DNA of 8,085 nt, taken from NCBI GenBank assembly GCA_934216145.1, contig CAKQBG010000068.1:1-8085 (forward strand). Direction: 5' to 3'. The DNA comes from an uncultured Anaeroplasma sp. (GTDB taxonomy: Bacteria; Bacillota_I; Bacilli_A; Acholeplasmatales; Anaeroplasmataceae). Below are positions 7,320 to 8,085 of this stretch, piece after piece. The first letter of the stretch is position 1. The number at the start of each line of letters is the position of its first letter. The position numbers were made by a program, and so were the translations under genes. The notes below the pieces were generated by a model. The model was not told the DNA's origin. It searched no databases and was given only the letters and a program-made list of their open reading frames with translations.

Positions 7320-7425
7320 TGGGCTCAATACCAAATTAGGGGGGGGAGGGGAATTTTCCCTCTTCCAATACGAGGGGAATAGTCTATTCTATATTAGGGG
7401 GAGATGGCTCCTCCAAATTAGGTGG
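7320..7425 (+). mobile_element. IS21-like insertion sequence end remnant with G-rich repeat array
   Basis: Degenerate units centred on AAATTAGG occur near 7336, 7371, 7394 and 7418, spaced about 35, 23 and 24 bases. The best copies read CCAAATTAGG followed by G/T and GG. The tip TGGGCTC (7320-7326) resembles TGGCGCTC at the inner edge of the left array, and the order (tip unit, 34-35 base gap, then 23-base units) is the same in mirror image. No transposase gene of that type follows, so this would be a truncated remnant. It contains a run of eight G, an A and four G (7339-7351), striking in such AT-rich DNA. Confidence 0.4.
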
Positions 7426-7459
7426 AACTTAATATTTTAATATAATGATTTTTTGAAAT

Positions 7460-7494
7460 AAAAAGGTACTATTTTCGAACGATAGTACCTTTTT
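7460..7494. terminator. Bidirectional rho-independent terminator
   Basis: A perfect 13-bp stem (7460-7472 with 7482-7494) has a GGTACTAT core, a 9-base loop, and A5/T5 flanks that give a T-run on either strand. It lies between the plus-strand operon and the minus-strand transposase remnant, so it can end transcription from both sides. It is about 215 bases past the operon stop and may belong to mobile-element DNA rather than to the operon. Confidence 0.8.
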
Positions 7495-7533
7495 GGCCAC
7501 TTATATACATAATAATTATTTTTCTAAATGTTT

Positions 7534-8085
7534 TTAAAATTTCATTGGTTCGTCTTTATTAAGTCCGAACATAACCCTATTTCTAAATCTTTCAAAATTA
7601 GAATAACCATTGGCATCACTCATTATTTTACTAATTCTTCCATTTTCTGATTCCATAGGGCCATTTGATAATCTTTTAGAATTAATTCTAATAAAAGAAT
7701 TTATAATTTCTTTCTTCCAATTTTCCATCATTATTCCAACAGTACGCATTTCACTTCTTTTTGATTTTTTAAATCTTTCTATAAATTCAGGAATTTTTAT
7801 TAAAGCTTCTTCATAAGTGCCAACTAAATTAAATTCTCTATATTCTTCTTTAAGATAATACGCTTCCTTTAATGATTCATTAATACTCAATAACTTATCT
7901 AAAACAGCATGTTTATCAATTAAATATCCAAAATTAGATTTAGGTTTACACTTGTATTTAATATCGTTAAAATCCTTCTTAAAAAAATAATGAAATGTTT
8001 TTAAAAGTCAATAGGTGCTTGTTTTATCCTTATCTTTTTTATCAGCATAGTTTAGCTGTACCGATCTTCTAATTGAATCTATAGC
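7534..8085 (-). pseudogene. ISL3-family transposase, C-terminal fragment with in-frame stop (partial)
   Basis: The minus strand reads in one frame from the window edge to a TAA at 7534. The tail matches ISL3-family DDE transposases: YLKEEYREFN, ENWKKEIINSF, then RLSNGPMESENGRISKI, where the E of GPMES is probably the third catalytic residue, and GYSNFERFRNRVMFGLN near the end. The first 25 codons (8085-8011) continue the same protein but are followed by a TGA at 8008-8010, where relatives have Trp in a YWLLK-like motif; the reading then continues LLKTFHYFF. A single TGG to TGA change explains this. The open part after the stop is 157 codons with no good start. The N-terminus, zinc-finger region and left IS end lie outside the window. 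It is probably a dead element. Confidence 0.85.

Noticed and set aside
7610..7816. Plus-strand 68-residue open frame
   Set aside because: It is antisense to the recognisable ISL3 transposase tail and has no family features.

Overview
The window is very AT-rich and comes from a low-GC Gram-positive bacterium (Firmicutes/Bacillota). The signs are a PadR-regulated ABC operon, G-rich Shine-Dalgarno sites, secreted proteins with Sec signal peptides, and an ISL3-type transposase remnant. A gut Erysipelotrichales-like or Clostridium-like host is plausible but cannot be fixed from this sequence. The code is the standard bacterial one: all nine tryptophans in the intact secreted proteins and the transposase tail use TGG.

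Layout. 1-77: a degenerate, roughly 23-bp-period repeat array that looks like the end of an IS21-type insertion sequence. 87-581 (minus): an HD-domain phosphohydrolase-like protein with an extended -10 promoter. 676-1434 (minus): a secreted protein of unknown function. 1444-1634: a divergent control region with two good sigma-A-type promoters and a 12-bp palindrome. 1635-7243 (plus): a five-gene operon-like run holding a PadR-type repressor, a small single-pass membrane protein that overlaps it, a small secreted two-cysteine protein, and two MacB/FtsX-type ABC proteins with fused ATPase and permease. 7244-7533: noncoding, with a second IS-end-like array and a perfect 13-bp terminator hairpin. 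7534-8085 (minus): the C-terminal part of an ISL3-family transposase, broken by an in-frame TGA and cut by the window edge.

How it may work. The PadR protein probably senses a small molecule or membrane stress and controls its own operon and perhaps the divergent secreted-protein gene. The two ABC proteins share an almost identical 240-residue front part but have unrelated-looking extracellular domains, so they probably pair as a heterodimeric exporter or mechanotransmission complex. The two secreted proteins are candidate substrates or partners. The cargo at 78-7319 is bracketed by inverted IS-like ends, so it may be a mobile or horizontally acquired module.

The most notable signal is the 720-bp ATPase repeat, with five mismatches and a 556-bp core that is identical base for base, next to strongly diverged permease parts. 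This points to recent duplication or continuing gene conversion.
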